Shown here in pieces: positions 8,177 through 15,944 of a DNA stretch of 64,000 nucleotides (its first letter is position 1; every line of letters starts with the position of its first letter). The position numbers and the translations under genes were made by a program. The stretch is from positions 62,001-126,000 of the forward strand of contig NZ_FOKG01000015.1 of NCBI RefSeq assembly GCF_900111885.1, written 5' to 3'. Source of the stretch: Amycolatopsis marina (lineage in GTDB: Bacteria > Actinomycetota > Actinomycetes > Mycobacteriales > Pseudonocardiaceae). The notes under the pieces were generated by a model, which had not been told where the DNA came from, searched no databases, and saw only the letters and a list, made by a program, of their open reading frames with translations.

Positions 8177-11100
8177 GGCCCGGTCACCTGCCTTCCCTCT
8201 GGGCGTATCGGACAGGCGGTCCGGCCGGGGCAGCGCTCACAGTCGGAGTTCTCCCGCGCCGTGTAACCCGGCCCGGTGGTGGAGGTGGCCGCGGCGCGGA
8301 TCTGCTCCAGCCACTGCCGTCCCGCCTCGGAGTCCAGCGGCGGCTGGTCGCGCTGCGTCGCACCGGTCTTGGCGTTCGACTTCGCGACGTAGACGAGCCG
8401 CGCCCCACCTGAGGCGGACCCGGCGGAGTCGGCGAAGGCGCCCAGCAGCGCGGCGAGCTGGTAGGTGGCCAGCTGCGGGTTCTGCTCGGCGTCGGCCGCC
8501 GTCACCGGCGTCTTGCCGGTCTTGATGTCGACGATCACCGGCCTGCCCTGCCGGTCGGACTCCAGCCGGTCGACCCGGCCGCGCAGCACGATCTTCGGCT
8601 CCTCGGAGTCCGTCCCGGACGGTGGGAGCGCGATCTCGATGTCCTGCTCGACGGCGAGCTGTGTCAGCTCCGCGCGGCTGCCCTTCAGCCAGGCGAGGAA
8701 GTTCTGCACCATCTTCTCCACCCGCCGGCGCTCGCGGCGGGAGAACCATGGTGCTCCGGCATCCACCCTGCTCCACGCGTCGTCCAGCGCGGCGCGCAAC
8801 TGCTCGTCGTCGGCCCCGCTCGCCGCGGCCTGCGCCAGGGCGTGCACCAGGGTTCCGGTGACCGCGGCCAGCTGGGCGGGATCGCTGCCGCCGTGCCGTT
8901 CGAGCAGCCAGCGCAACGGACATCTCGCCAGAACATCCACAGTGGACGGGGAAACGCCGATCACGTCGCCGGGACCGAACAGCGGCGTCTCCGAGGAGAT
9001 GCCGCCGAGGCCGTACCAGGAATCGGGATGCGCCCCGGGGACCCCGGCCGAGGCCAGCCTCGCCAGCTGCCGGGCGGCTAGCGCACGCCTGCCCGGCTCG
9101 ACCTCGCTGTCGCAGACCACCCCCCGCAGTTCCCCCACCAGCTCGGCCAGCACCAGCGAGCGCTCGGTGCCCCGGCCACGCACGTCGGCCCGCTGCTCGT
9201 CGTCGGAGTCGTCGTGCTCGTCGACGAAGCGCGAGGGCTGCTCGTCCTCGCCCTGCACGGCGCTGACGATCAGGGTGTGCCTGGCACGGCTCGCGGCGAG
9301 GTAGAACAGCCGCCGTTCCTCGGCGAGCAGCGGCGCGGTCGCCGAGACGGACTCGGAGTCCACTCCGGACAACAGGTCGACCAGCCGCTCGACGCCCAGC
9401 AGCGATCCGCGCAGCCGGAGGTCGGGCCAGCTGCCCTCCTGCACTCCGACGACCGCGACGAGACCCCACTCGCGTCCGACGGAACCGTGTGCTGTCAGCA
9501 GCGAGACGCCCTCGCCCCGCGCGGCGACAGGCGCGAGGCTGTCCCCCGCGATCTGCTGTGAACTGAGGTACTCGGCGAACCCGGCGACACTCGCCTTCGG
9601 CAACCTGTCGACATAGTGACCGGCGGCATGGAACAGCGCCACGACCGCGTCGAGGTCCCGGTCGGCCTGCATCCCGAGGGACCCGCCCCTGCCCGCGAGA
9701 CGCAGCAGCCGCCGTTCCAGCCCACTGGCCTGCCACACCTCCCAGAGCACCTGTTCCACCCCGTCGCCGCGGCGCACCCCGGCGCGGGCCATGGCCAGCA
9801 GGCCACCCACACGCCGTATCGGTGCCGCCTCCGACTCGGCGAGGCCGGCCAGCACGTCGTTCCCCCGCAGTGCCTCGATCAGCAGTTCGTCGCTCGAACG
9901 CTCACCGCCCGCCGCGAGTTCGAGCCTGCGCAGACCGCGGCGCAGCCTGCGCAGCGCGAGCGGATCAGCCCCGCCAAGCGGCGAGGACAGCAGTTGCTCG
10001 GCGATGTCGGCGTCGAGCAGGTCGGGATCCGCGCCGAGGCGCAGCACGGTCAGCAGCGGGCGCACCCCTGGCTGCCTGGCCAGCGGCAGCTCGTCCGCGG
10101 CGGTCGCGATCGGCACTCCAGAAGCTCGCAGCGCCCGTTGCAGGACCGGGAACGAACGGGTCGGTGAGCGCACCAGCACCGCCATCTCCGACCACGGCAC
10201 CTCGTCGATCAGGTGCGCACGGCGCAGTTGATCGGCCACCCAGCTGGCCTCGGCCGCGGGCGTGGGCAGCAACCTCGTCCGCACGGAACCGGACCCCGCC
10301 TGGGCTCCGGGCAGCATCGATCGATGCCTGCCCCCGCCGGTGAGCTGGCCCGCGATGCCGGCGATCGTGTCGTGCACGGCGGGGGCCATCCGGTGCGCCC
10401 GCCGCAGCGTGAGTGTGCGCTCGCCGTTCGGGTCGGCGTCGGCGAACAGGGTGGGGTCGGCGCCCCTGAAGGAGAACACGGACTGGTCGGGGTCACCGGC
10501 GAGCACGAGATCCGCCGCACCCCCGCCAAGCCTGCGTACCAGGCGAAACTGCAGTGGATCCAGGTGCTGGGCGTCGTCGACGAGCAGGTGGCGGATCCTG
10601 CCCTGCTCCCTGGCGAGCAGATCGGGATCGGACTCCAGTGCGACCAGCGCGGACGACACCAGTTCCGCGGCGTCCAGCGCGGGCGCACCCGGCTGGCCCA
10701 GCGCGTTGCCTCCGGCACCCTGCAGAAGGGTGACCTCCTCGTACTGCCGCCAGAAGATTCCCGCGGCGATCCACTCCTCGTGCCCCCGGTTGTGCCCGAG
10801 CTTGACCAGGTCCTCGGGGCCGAGCCCGCGCTCGGCGGCGCGCAGGAGCAGGTCGCGCAGTTCCTCGGCGAATCCGGGGACGGCAAGTGCGGGACGCAGC
10901 CGCTCGGGCCAATCGGCAGCGCCCGCGGCGAGATCGCCCGCGAGCAGCTCGCGCACGACGACGTCCTGCTCCGGCCCGGACAACAGCCGGGGCGGCGGCA
11001 GGCCATCGGCGGCGGCCTGCAGCCGCAGGACGGCGAAGGCATAGGAGTGCACGGTGCGGACCAGCGGCTCGCGCACGGTGCGCGGCTCGGGCCCACCCGC

Positions 11101-11391
11101 GGCGGTGAGCTTGCGGGTGATGTCGGAACGCAGGGATTCGGCCGCCCTGCGCGAGGCGGTGAGGACGAGCACCCGTTCCGGATCGGCGTCCCCCGACCGC
11201 ACCCGTCCTGCGGCGATCTCGGCGAGCAGCGTGGTCTTGCCCGTGCCGGGCCCACCGAGCAGCCGCACGAACCCGGCGGGCTCGTCGATCAGGCGGCGGG
11301 CGTCGTCGTCCCAGACGCGCGGCTCGTCCGGCGCGGCGGCCGGGCGAACCAGGCGCGCACCCACCTGCGCACTCCTGCCGCGGTTGCTCAC
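8173..11391 (-). CDS. adnA: AdnA-type helicase-nuclease subunit with Fe-S nuclease domain
   Basis: The 1072-residue partner of AdnB. Walker A GGPGTGKTT is at 46-54, but the Walker B position reads DDAQ (272-275) instead of DEYQ, so the catalytic glutamate is replaced; this agrees with AdnA being the lesser motor in mycobacteria. The C-terminal RecB-like nuclease has RGRVDRLE and VIVDIKTGK. It also has a cysteine set C824 with C1051-x2-C1054-x5-C1060, the pattern of the 4Fe-4S staple of AddB-type nucleases. The frame is open far upstream through a repeat array, so I place the start at the GTG at 11391 (SNRGRSAQVGARLVRP), giving a length close to known AdnA (about 1050). Confidence 0.9.
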   Translation of the reverse strand: MSNRGRSAQVGARLVRPAAAPDEPRVWDDDARRLIDEPAGFVRLLGGPGTGKTTLLAEIAAGRVRSGDADPERVLVLTASRRAAESLRSDITRKLTAAGGPEPRTVREPLVRTVHSYAFAVLRLQAAADGLPPPRLLSGPEQDVVVRELLAGDLAAGAADWPERLRPALAVPGFAEELRDLLLRAAERGLGPEDLVKLGHNRGHEEWIAAGIFWRQYEEVTLLQGAGGNALGQPGAPALDAAELVSSALVALESDPDLLAREQGRIRHLLVDDAQHLDPLQFRLVRRLGGGAADLVLAGDPDQSVFSFRGADPTLFADADPNGERTLTLRRAHRMAPAVHDTIAGIAGQLTGGGRHRSMLPGAQAGSGSVRTRLLPTPAAEASWVADQLRRAHLIDEVPWSEMAVLVRSPTRSFPVLQRALRASGVPIATAADELPLARQPGVRPLLTVLRLGADPDLLDADIAEQLLSSPLGGADPLALRRLRRGLRRLELAAGGERSSDELLIEALRGNDVLAGLAESEAAPIRRVGGLLAMARAGVRRGDGVEQVLWEVWQASGLERRLLRLAGRGGSLGMQADRDLDAVVALFHAAGHYVDRLPKASVAGFAEYLSSQQIAGDSLAPVAARGEGVSLLTAHGSVGREWGLVAVVGVQEGSWPDLRLRGSLLGVERLVDLLSGVDSESVSATAPLLAEERRLFYLAASRARHTLIVSAVQGEDEQPSRFVDEHDDSDDEQRADVRGRGTERSLVLAELVGELRGVVCDSEVEPGRRALAARQLARLASAGVPGAHPDSWYGLGGISSETPLFGPGDVIGVSPSTVDVLARCPLRWLLERHGGSDPAQLAAVTGTLVHALAQAAASGADDEQLRAALDDAWSRVDAGAPWFSRRERRRVEKMVQNFLAWLKGSRAELTQLAVEQDIEIALPPSGTDSEEPKIVLRGRVDRLESDRQGRPVIVDIKTGKTPVTAADAEQNPQLATYQLAALLGAFADSAGSASGGARLVYVAKSNAKTGATQRDQPPLDSEAGRQWLEQIRAAATSTTGPGYTARENSDCERCPGRTACPIRPEGRQVTGP

Positions 11392-11438
11392 ATATGCGAT
11401 GGAATCACGTCGCACCGACACAGCCGACGACCGCCATG

Positions 11439-11528
11439 CCCCCAATGCCGCTTTGGGGACGTTGGAGTTCCTCAATGTGGCATTCGGGACGTTGAGCGTC
11501 CCCAATGCCGCATTGGGGAACTTCCCGG
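11439..11528. repeat. Three tandem 30-bp palindromic units in the adnA/atl divergent region
   Basis: Three units with an exact 30-bp period begin at 11441, 11471 and 11501. Each has a core of the form CAATGYSGCATTSGGGAC, which is itself a near palindrome, followed by GTTGRG. The third unit (CCCCAATGCCGCATTGGGG) is a 19-base near-perfect palindrome. The array lies between the starts of adnA and the alkyltransferase-like gene. A single similar unit (CCAACGCCACATTGGGGAA) occurs at 58294..58312. Units of this kind are widespread between genes in Amycolatopsis-like genomes as I remember them, and often appear as spurious N-terminal extensions in predicted proteins. Confidence 0.8.
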
Positions 11529-11541
11529 GCAACATGGGCAC

Positions 11542-11838
11542 ATGGACGAGCAGTTGCACGAGCGGGTGCGCGAGCTGATCGCGTCCGTGCCCGCGGGCAC
11601 GGTGGCCACCTATGGCGACATCGCCGCGCTGGCGGGTGCCCCCTCCCCCAGGTTGGTGGGGCGCATCCTCTCCGAGGACGGACAGGACGTGCCATGGCAC
11701 CGGATCCTGCGCGCCAACGGGACTCCCGCCCCGCACCTCGCCCGCGAGCAGCTTGAGTTGCTGCGCGCCGAGGGCGTGCTCGCCGACGGGGAAAAGGTGA
11801 ACCTGCGCACCTACCGCTGGGACCCGAAGGCAAGTTAG
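11542..11838 (+). CDS. Alkyltransferase-like protein (MGMT family, no acceptor cysteine)
   Basis: The 98-residue protein is the DNA-binding domain of the O6-alkylguanine-DNA alkyltransferase family (TVATYGDIAALAG helix-turn-helix, PSPRLVGRIL). At the active site it has PWHR (W52) where MGMT has PCHR, so it cannot accept a methyl group. This defines the ATL/Atl1 group, which flags O6-alkylguanine lesions for nucleotide excision repair. The length is as expected. It lies divergently from adnA, and M. tuberculosis Rv3204 occupies the equivalent place. Its stop codon (TAG, 11836..11838) overlaps the iron box of the next gene. Confidence 0.9.
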   Translation: MDEQLHERVRELIASVPAGTVATYGDIAALAGAPSPRLVGRILSEDGQDVPWHRILRANGTPAPHLAREQLELLRAEGVLADGEKVNLRTYRWDPKAS

Positions 11839-11848
11839 GCTGCCCTAA
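11835..11848. promoter_or_regulatory. Iron box (IdeR/DmdR-type operator)
   Basis: TTAGGCTGCCCTAA is a near palindrome matching both arms of the actinobacterial iron box (TTAGGTTAGGCTAACCTAA core). It lies 23 bp before the start of the siderophore reductase gene and overlaps the stop codon of the upstream alkyltransferase-like gene. Iron-loaded IdeR/DmdR would be expected to bind here and repress the reductase. Confidence 0.7.
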
Positions 11849-11871
11849 TAGGGTCGAAGCTGAGGGGTTCC

Positions 11872-12738
11872 ATGACGGCGACAGCACAGGACACAACACT
11901 GGCGTACCGCGTGATGCAGGTGGCAGGCGTGGAACGGCTGACACCGCACATGCTCCGGATCCGCTTCAGCGGGGCGGACCTCCACGACGTTCGCGGGGCC
12001 GCTCCCGACCAGTACATCAAGCTGTTCCTGCCGCTGGAAGGCCAGGCGCGCCCCCAGTTGCCGCCGCCTCTCGCCGCCGAGGACGAGGTGGTCTCCTGGT
12101 ACCGCAGATACCTCGCGATGCCCGACGAGGTGCGCCCGCCGATGCGCACCTACACGATCCGCGCACTCCGGCAGGAACTCGGCGAACTCGACATCGACTT
12201 CGTCCTGCACCCGGACGCGGGCCCCGCGTCGAACTGGGCGCGGTCCGCGGCCCCCGGCGACGAGGTGGCCTTCCTCGGGCCGCACGGCTTGTACTCGGTC
12301 CCGCGGGACACGCGCTGGCAGCTGCTCGTCGGTGACGAGTCGGCGCTGCCCGCGATCGGCGCGATCCTCGACGCCCTGCCACAGGGGGAACGCGCCCGGG
12401 TGTTCGCCGAGGTCACCGGCCCGACGGCCGAGCTCCGGCTGCGCAGCCACGCCGACATCGACATCACCTGGGTGCATCGCGGAACGGCGGAGCACGGGGC
12501 CGCGGTACTGGAGGCGGTACGCGCGGCGGCTTTCCCGCAGGGACCCGCGTACGCCTGGGTCGCCGGGGAGGCGAGCCTGGTGAAGCACGTCAGGCGGCAT
12601 CTGGTGCGCGAGCGCGGCGTGGACAGGCGGGCGGTCACGTTCACCGGCTACTGGCGCCGTGGCGTCTCCGAGGACGACCAGGGCAGGGAGAGCATGCGCA
12701 AGATCGACGCGGGCGAGGTCGCCGAGGAGGAATTCTGA
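11872..12738 (+). CDS. Siderophore-interacting protein (ferric-siderophore reductase, ViuB/SIP family)
   Basis: The 288-residue flavoprotein has an N-terminal FAD-binding barrel with the RTYTIRAL flavin motif (about residues 91-98) and PGDEVAFLGPHG. The C-terminal NAD(P)H-binding SIP domain has LLVGDESALPAIGAIL, WVAGEASLVKHVRRHL and the family-typical end TFTGYWRRG. It should reduce Fe3+ in imported ferric siderophores in the cytoplasm, releasing iron. GAGGGG precedes the ATG by a few bases. An iron box at 11835..11848 indicates iron repression. No siderophore biosynthesis or uptake genes are nearby. Confidence 0.92.
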   Translation: MTATAQDTTLAYRVMQVAGVERLTPHMLRIRFSGADLHDVRGAAPDQYIKLFLPLEGQARPQLPPPLAAEDEVVSWYRRYLAMPDEVRPPMRTYTIRALRQELGELDIDFVLHPDAGPASNWARSAAPGDEVAFLGPHGLYSVPRDTRWQLLVGDESALPAIGAILDALPQGERARVFAEVTGPTAELRLRSHADIDITWVHRGTAEHGAAVLEAVRAAAFPQGPAYAWVAGEASLVKHVRRHLVRERGVDRRAVTFTGYWRRGVSEDDQGRESMRKIDAGEVAEEEF

Positions 12739-12768
12739 CCGAACTCCCCCGCTACCGGCTGAGTTCGG
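12739..12768. terminator. Hairpin between convergent genes
   Basis: CCGAACTC (12739..12746) pairs with GAGTTCGG (12761..12768) around a 14-base loop. The hairpin begins right after the siderophore reductase stop, and the stop codon of the convergent HemD-like gene lies in the loop. It could act as a terminator in both directions. There is no U tract, as is usual in high-GC actinobacteria. Confidence 0.5.
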
Positions 12769-13573
12769 CGACCAGCAGTTTGACCAGCGCGCCGAGGCGC
12801 TGACGTTCGGGCTGCACCGTGGGCACACCGAGTTCGGTCAACGGCGCGGCGGTCACCGGTCCGACACAGGCGCACAGGACTCGGGCCGGATCACCGAGCG
12901 CAGCACGGAAGTCGGTGAATCGGCCGCCGTCGCGCGCCAGGGTCAGCAGGTTGGCGGTGGCCGGCGCGCTGGTGAAGGCCAGCGCCCGCACCTCGCCCGA
13001 CAGCACACCGTCGATCAGCTCGTGTGCGGGAGCCAGGTCCTGCGGCCACTGCCAGCGGTAGGGCTGCACCTGCAGCAGCTCGGCACCCGCTTCGCGCAGT
13101 TCGCCGGTGAACTCGGGCAGCGCGGTGCCGTGCAGCTGCGCGACCACCCTGCGCCCGGCGACTCCCTCGGCGAGCACCTGGTCGAACAGTTCCCGGTTGC
13201 TCTCCCCCGGCGCCGACCAGTGCTCGGTCAATCCGGCCCCGCGCACCGCTCCCATGGCTTTCGGCCCGCGGACCAGGATGCGAGCCTGCCCGAGCGCTTC
13301 CAGCAGCCGATCGGCCATGTCCCAGCCGCGCGCCGCGTCGATCCAACCGCGGAATCCCGCGCCGGTGGTGACGGCCACGAGATCCACCGGTCCAGCCAGC
13401 ACGTGCTCGGTGGCGCCGCGCAGCTGCTCGTCGTCGGCGAGTGGCACGATCCGGATGGTCGGGGCGTGCAGCACGGTGGCGCCGTGCCTGCGTAGTGCCC
13501 CGATGAACTCCTCGGCCCTGCGTTCCGCGGTGATCCCGATGGTGACGCCGGCCAGTGCTGCGAGCTCACCCAT
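12752..13573 (-). CDS. Uroporphyrinogen-III synthase-like protein (HemD family)
   Basis: The 273-residue protein shows the two-lobed HemD pattern: GVTIGITAERRAEEFIGALR at the start, GATVLHAPTIRIVPL, VAVTTGAGFRGWIDAA, a hinge, then LAFTSAPATANLL and VGPVTAAPLTELGVPTVQPE. HemD closes hydroxymethylbilane to uroporphyrinogen III, the branch point to haem, siroheme and B12. It resembles the HemD half of the fusion protein at 18939, so one of the two is probably specialised. It is co-directional with the WYL regulator gene and overlaps it by 8 bp. Confidence 0.85.
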   Translation of the reverse strand: MGELAALAGVTIGITAERRAEEFIGALRRHGATVLHAPTIRIVPLADDEQLRGATEHVLAGPVDLVAVTTGAGFRGWIDAARGWDMADRLLEALGQARILVRGPKAMGAVRGAGLTEHWSAPGESNRELFDQVLAEGVAGRRVVAQLHGTALPEFTGELREAGAELLQVQPYRWQWPQDLAPAHELIDGVLSGEVRALAFTSAPATANLLTLARDGGRFTDFRAALGDPARVLCACVGPVTAAPLTELGVPTVQPERQRLGALVKLLVAELSR

Positions 13574-14546
13574 ACAGCGCCGCCGATCGCCGGATAGCGT
13601 CCGCGACCTGTGCCCGCAGGTCCTCGGGCTCCAGCACCTCGATCTCCGCGCCGAACCTCAGCAACTGGCCCACCGCGGCGACCGTGGACTCCACCGGCAA
13701 CTCCACGCGTAACCACCCGTTCTCGTCCGGCGCTCTCCCGGCCGCGTGCACTGCCCCCACGCCGACTGCCCCGCAGTAGAACGGTACGAGGTCGCGGGCC
13801 ATGGCGGACATCCGGACCACCGCGATCCGCGGGTAGAGCCGTTGCTCGAACTCGGCGGACCACTCCCGCCAGTACTCGGTGAGATCGAAGTCGGCCGGCC
13901 GCTCGAACCGCTCGTCGAGCACCGTGAGATCGACGATCCGCGACACCCGGTAGGTGCGCACGCCCGGCTCGCCGCCCCCCGCGGCACGCGCGGCGAGGTA
14001 CCAGTTGCCCGCCTTCAGGACAAGGCCGAGCGGTTCGAGCGTGCGCCGCGCCTCCTGGTCGCCCCACCGCCGATAGCGCACCCTGATCCGCTGGGAGTGC
14101 CACACGGACTCGGCCAGCTCACCGAGCCGGGGCGGGCTCTCGATCCCCCGATGCCAGCCGGGGACATCCAGGTGGAAGCGCTGCGCGACGGTGCCAGCCC
14201 GGTCACGCAACTCGGCCGGCAGCGCGGCGTACAACTTCAGTTGCGCGGCGGCGAGCACGGTGCCGAGACCCAGTTCGGCGGCCGCGATCGGCAGTCCGGC
14301 CAGCGACAGCGACTGCGCCTCCTCCTCGGTCAGCCCGGTCAGCCGCGTGCGGTAGCCGTCGACGAGCTGGTACCCGCCTGCCCTGCCCCGGTCGGCGTAC
14401 ACCGGCACGCCGGATGCGGAGAGCGCCTCGATGTCGCGATACACGGTGCGAACCGACACCTCGAGCTCCGCCGCCAGTTCGGTCGCCGTCATCCGGCCCC
14501 GGTTCTGCAGCAACAGCAGCTCCGAGAGCAGCCTGCTCGCACGCAT
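13566..14546 (-). CDS. HTH/WYL-domain transcriptional regulator (YafY type)
   Basis: The 326-residue protein has an N-terminal winged helix-turn-helix (MTATELAAELEVSVRTVYRD at about 19-38, then ALSASGVPVYADRGRAGGYQL). The WYL-type ligand-sensing domain covers residues of about 140-220 (RRTLEPLGLVLKAGNWYLAA, RTYRVSRI), and a C-terminal WCX extension follows. WYL regulators often sense nucleic-acid or nucleotide ligands in DNA damage and defence contexts. It overlaps the HemD-like gene by 8 bp and is divergent from the AlkZ-like gene, so control of either is possible. Confidence 0.88.
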   Translation of the reverse strand: MRASRLLSELLLLQNRGRMTATELAAELEVSVRTVYRDIEALSASGVPVYADRGRAGGYQLVDGYRTRLTGLTEEEAQSLSLAGLPIAAAELGLGTVLAAAQLKLYAALPAELRDRAGTVAQRFHLDVPGWHRGIESPPRLGELAESVWHSQRIRVRYRRWGDQEARRTLEPLGLVLKAGNWYLAARAAGGGEPGVRTYRVSRIVDLTVLDERFERPADFDLTEYWREWSAEFEQRLYPRIAVVRMSAMARDLVPFYCGAVGVGAVHAAGRAPDENGWLRVELPVESTVAAVGQLLRFGAEIEVLEPEDLRAQVADAIRRSAALYG

Positions 14547-14634
14547 GGCGTCAGACTAGCTCGGAAAACTGACAGCGGGTGACAGGTTTCAGGTGCAGAC
14601 TGGGCGCGAAACGGAAGTGGACAGGAGACACGGC

Positions 14635-15771
14635 GTGCTCAGCGTGGACCGCAAGCAGGTACTGGCCTACCGGATCGCCGCGCAGGGACTGCATCGCGAG
14701 GCCGCTGATCCGGCCGGACTCGCCGTGCTGGATCTCGGGATACAGGACAACCAGCGAGACTCGGGCGCACTCGCGATGGCGGCGAGGGTCAGTGGTGCCG
14801 TCAATGCCGTCAGTGCCGTCAGTGCCGTAGCCCTGGCCGACGATCCCCGGTTCGGCCTCGCCTGGTCACACCGGGGTGCACCGCATTGGCACCGGAAGGC
14901 GGATCTCGCGGGCCTTGCCAGCGCCCTGGTGCCGCTGGACGACGCGGACGCGCAGGCCCGGATGGGCTGGCAGCGGCGCACGGTCGCCGCTGCCGGGATG
15001 CCGCCGAAGGAGGCGCTGCTCACCACGGCGAAAGCGATCCGCGAGGCCGTCGACCGGCCGATGACCAAGGGCGCGGCCAGCACGATCGTCACCGGCCTCG
15101 TGCCTGCCGGACTGTCCGTGTGGTGCCGCCCCTGTGGCAGCACCCACGTGCTGGAGCAGCTCATGCGCCTCGCGGCGCCGATCGGCGGCGTCCGGCTGGT
15201 CGCCGGCGCGGCACCGGCGACGCTCGCCCCGCTCGAGGACAGGCAGCCGGTCACCGGTGATCCGGACATGGATGCCGCCACCACGATCGTCGTCGCGTAC
15301 CTGTCCCTGCACGGGCCCGCGACAGCGGGTGAGGCGGCTGGTTTCGTCGGAACCACCAGAAAGTGCCTTGCCCCGGTCTGGCCCGACGGGCTCGCGGAGG
15401 TCAGCTTCGACAGCCGGAACGCGTTTCTGCCCGCCGACCGGCTGTCGCTGCTGGAGAACCCGCCCGAGCCTGCTGTGGTCCGGCTACTGCCGCCGTCGGA
15501 TCCGCTGCTGCAGGGCCGCGACCGGCTGACGCTCGTGCCGGACAAGGCGCAGCACAAGGAGATCTGGAAGATTCTCGGCAACCCCGGCGCGGTGCTCGCC
15601 GACGGTGAACTGGCGGGCACATGGCGGGCAAAGACGTCAGGCAAACGTTTGCGTATCACCGTGTCGCCGTTCTGGAACCTTCCCCGACCGGTCCGCGAGC
15701 GCACCGAGAACGAGGCCGAACGCGTGGCGGCCGTCCGGGGATACAGCGAGGCCGCGGTGGACTGGGCCTAG
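14635..15771 (+). CDS. Winged-helix DNA-binding protein of the AlkZ/YcaQ glycosylase-like family
   Basis: The 378-residue protein matches the HTH_42/AlkZ-like family of actinobacteria (RKQVLAYRIAAQGLHR at the start, VLDLGIQDN, AWSHRGAPHWHRKADL, VVAYLSLHGPATAGEAAGFV winged helix, WRAKTSGKRLRITVSPFW near the end). AlkZ-type enzymes unhook interstrand crosslinks; many homologues are uncharacterised, and the QxQ or QxD catalytic motif here would be the QDN near residue 41. The GTG at 14635 is chosen for its AGGAG 8 bases upstream. A run of short repeats encodes VNAVSAVSAVALA at about residues 59-71, an unusual local expansion. Confidence 0.75.
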   Translation: MLSVDRKQVLAYRIAAQGLHREAADPAGLAVLDLGIQDNQRDSGALAMAARVSGAVNAVSAVSAVALADDPRFGLAWSHRGAPHWHRKADLAGLASALVPLDDADAQARMGWQRRTVAAAGMPPKEALLTTAKAIREAVDRPMTKGAASTIVTGLVPAGLSVWCRPCGSTHVLEQLMRLAAPIGGVRLVAGAAPATLAPLEDRQPVTGDPDMDAATTIVVAYLSLHGPATAGEAAGFVGTTRKCLAPVWPDGLAEVSFDSRNAFLPADRLSLLENPPEPAVVRLLPPSDPLLQGRDRLTLVPDKAQHKEIWKILGNPGAVLADGELAGTWRAKTSGKRLRITVSPFWNLPRPVRERTENEAERVAAVRGYSEAAVDWA

Positions 15772-15802
15772 ACGCGTCAGGAAACCGGGCCCAACCGAAA
15801 CG

Positions 15803-15927
15803 GCACTTTCCCGGGAAAGTGCGGTACTTGCGCATGCACGCATCGCACTTTCCCGGGAAAGTGCGACTGGGCAAGGCTGTGACCTGCCCCGTAGCCACTC
15901 CTTGGCCGCACTTTCCCGGGAAAGTGC
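15803..15927. repeat. Three 20-bp perfect palindromes with 42- and 63-bp spacing
   Basis: GCACTTTCCCGGGAAAGTGC occurs at 15803..15822, 15845..15864 and 15908..15927. The second and third copies are extended to 22 bp by flanking C and G. Centres are 42 and 63 bp apart, both multiples of 21 bp, which places the sites on the same face of B-DNA. The array fills the gap between two convergent genes (AlkZ-like and ECF sigma factor). The lack of any loop argues against ordinary terminators. The same palindrome is, as far as I recall, dispersed in related genomes. Confidence 0.85.
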
Positions 15928-15944
15928 GGCTGGGGGCGGCGACG

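Noticed and set aside
11392..11736. N-terminal extension of adnA by 115 codons
   Set aside because: The extension translates the 30-bp tandem repeat and runs across the divergent alkyltransferase-like gene, so the start at 11391 is better.
15803..15927. Ordinary transcription terminators made by the three palindromes
   Set aside because: Each palindrome is perfect through its centre with no loop bases, and three copies in fixed phase are more than a terminator needs.
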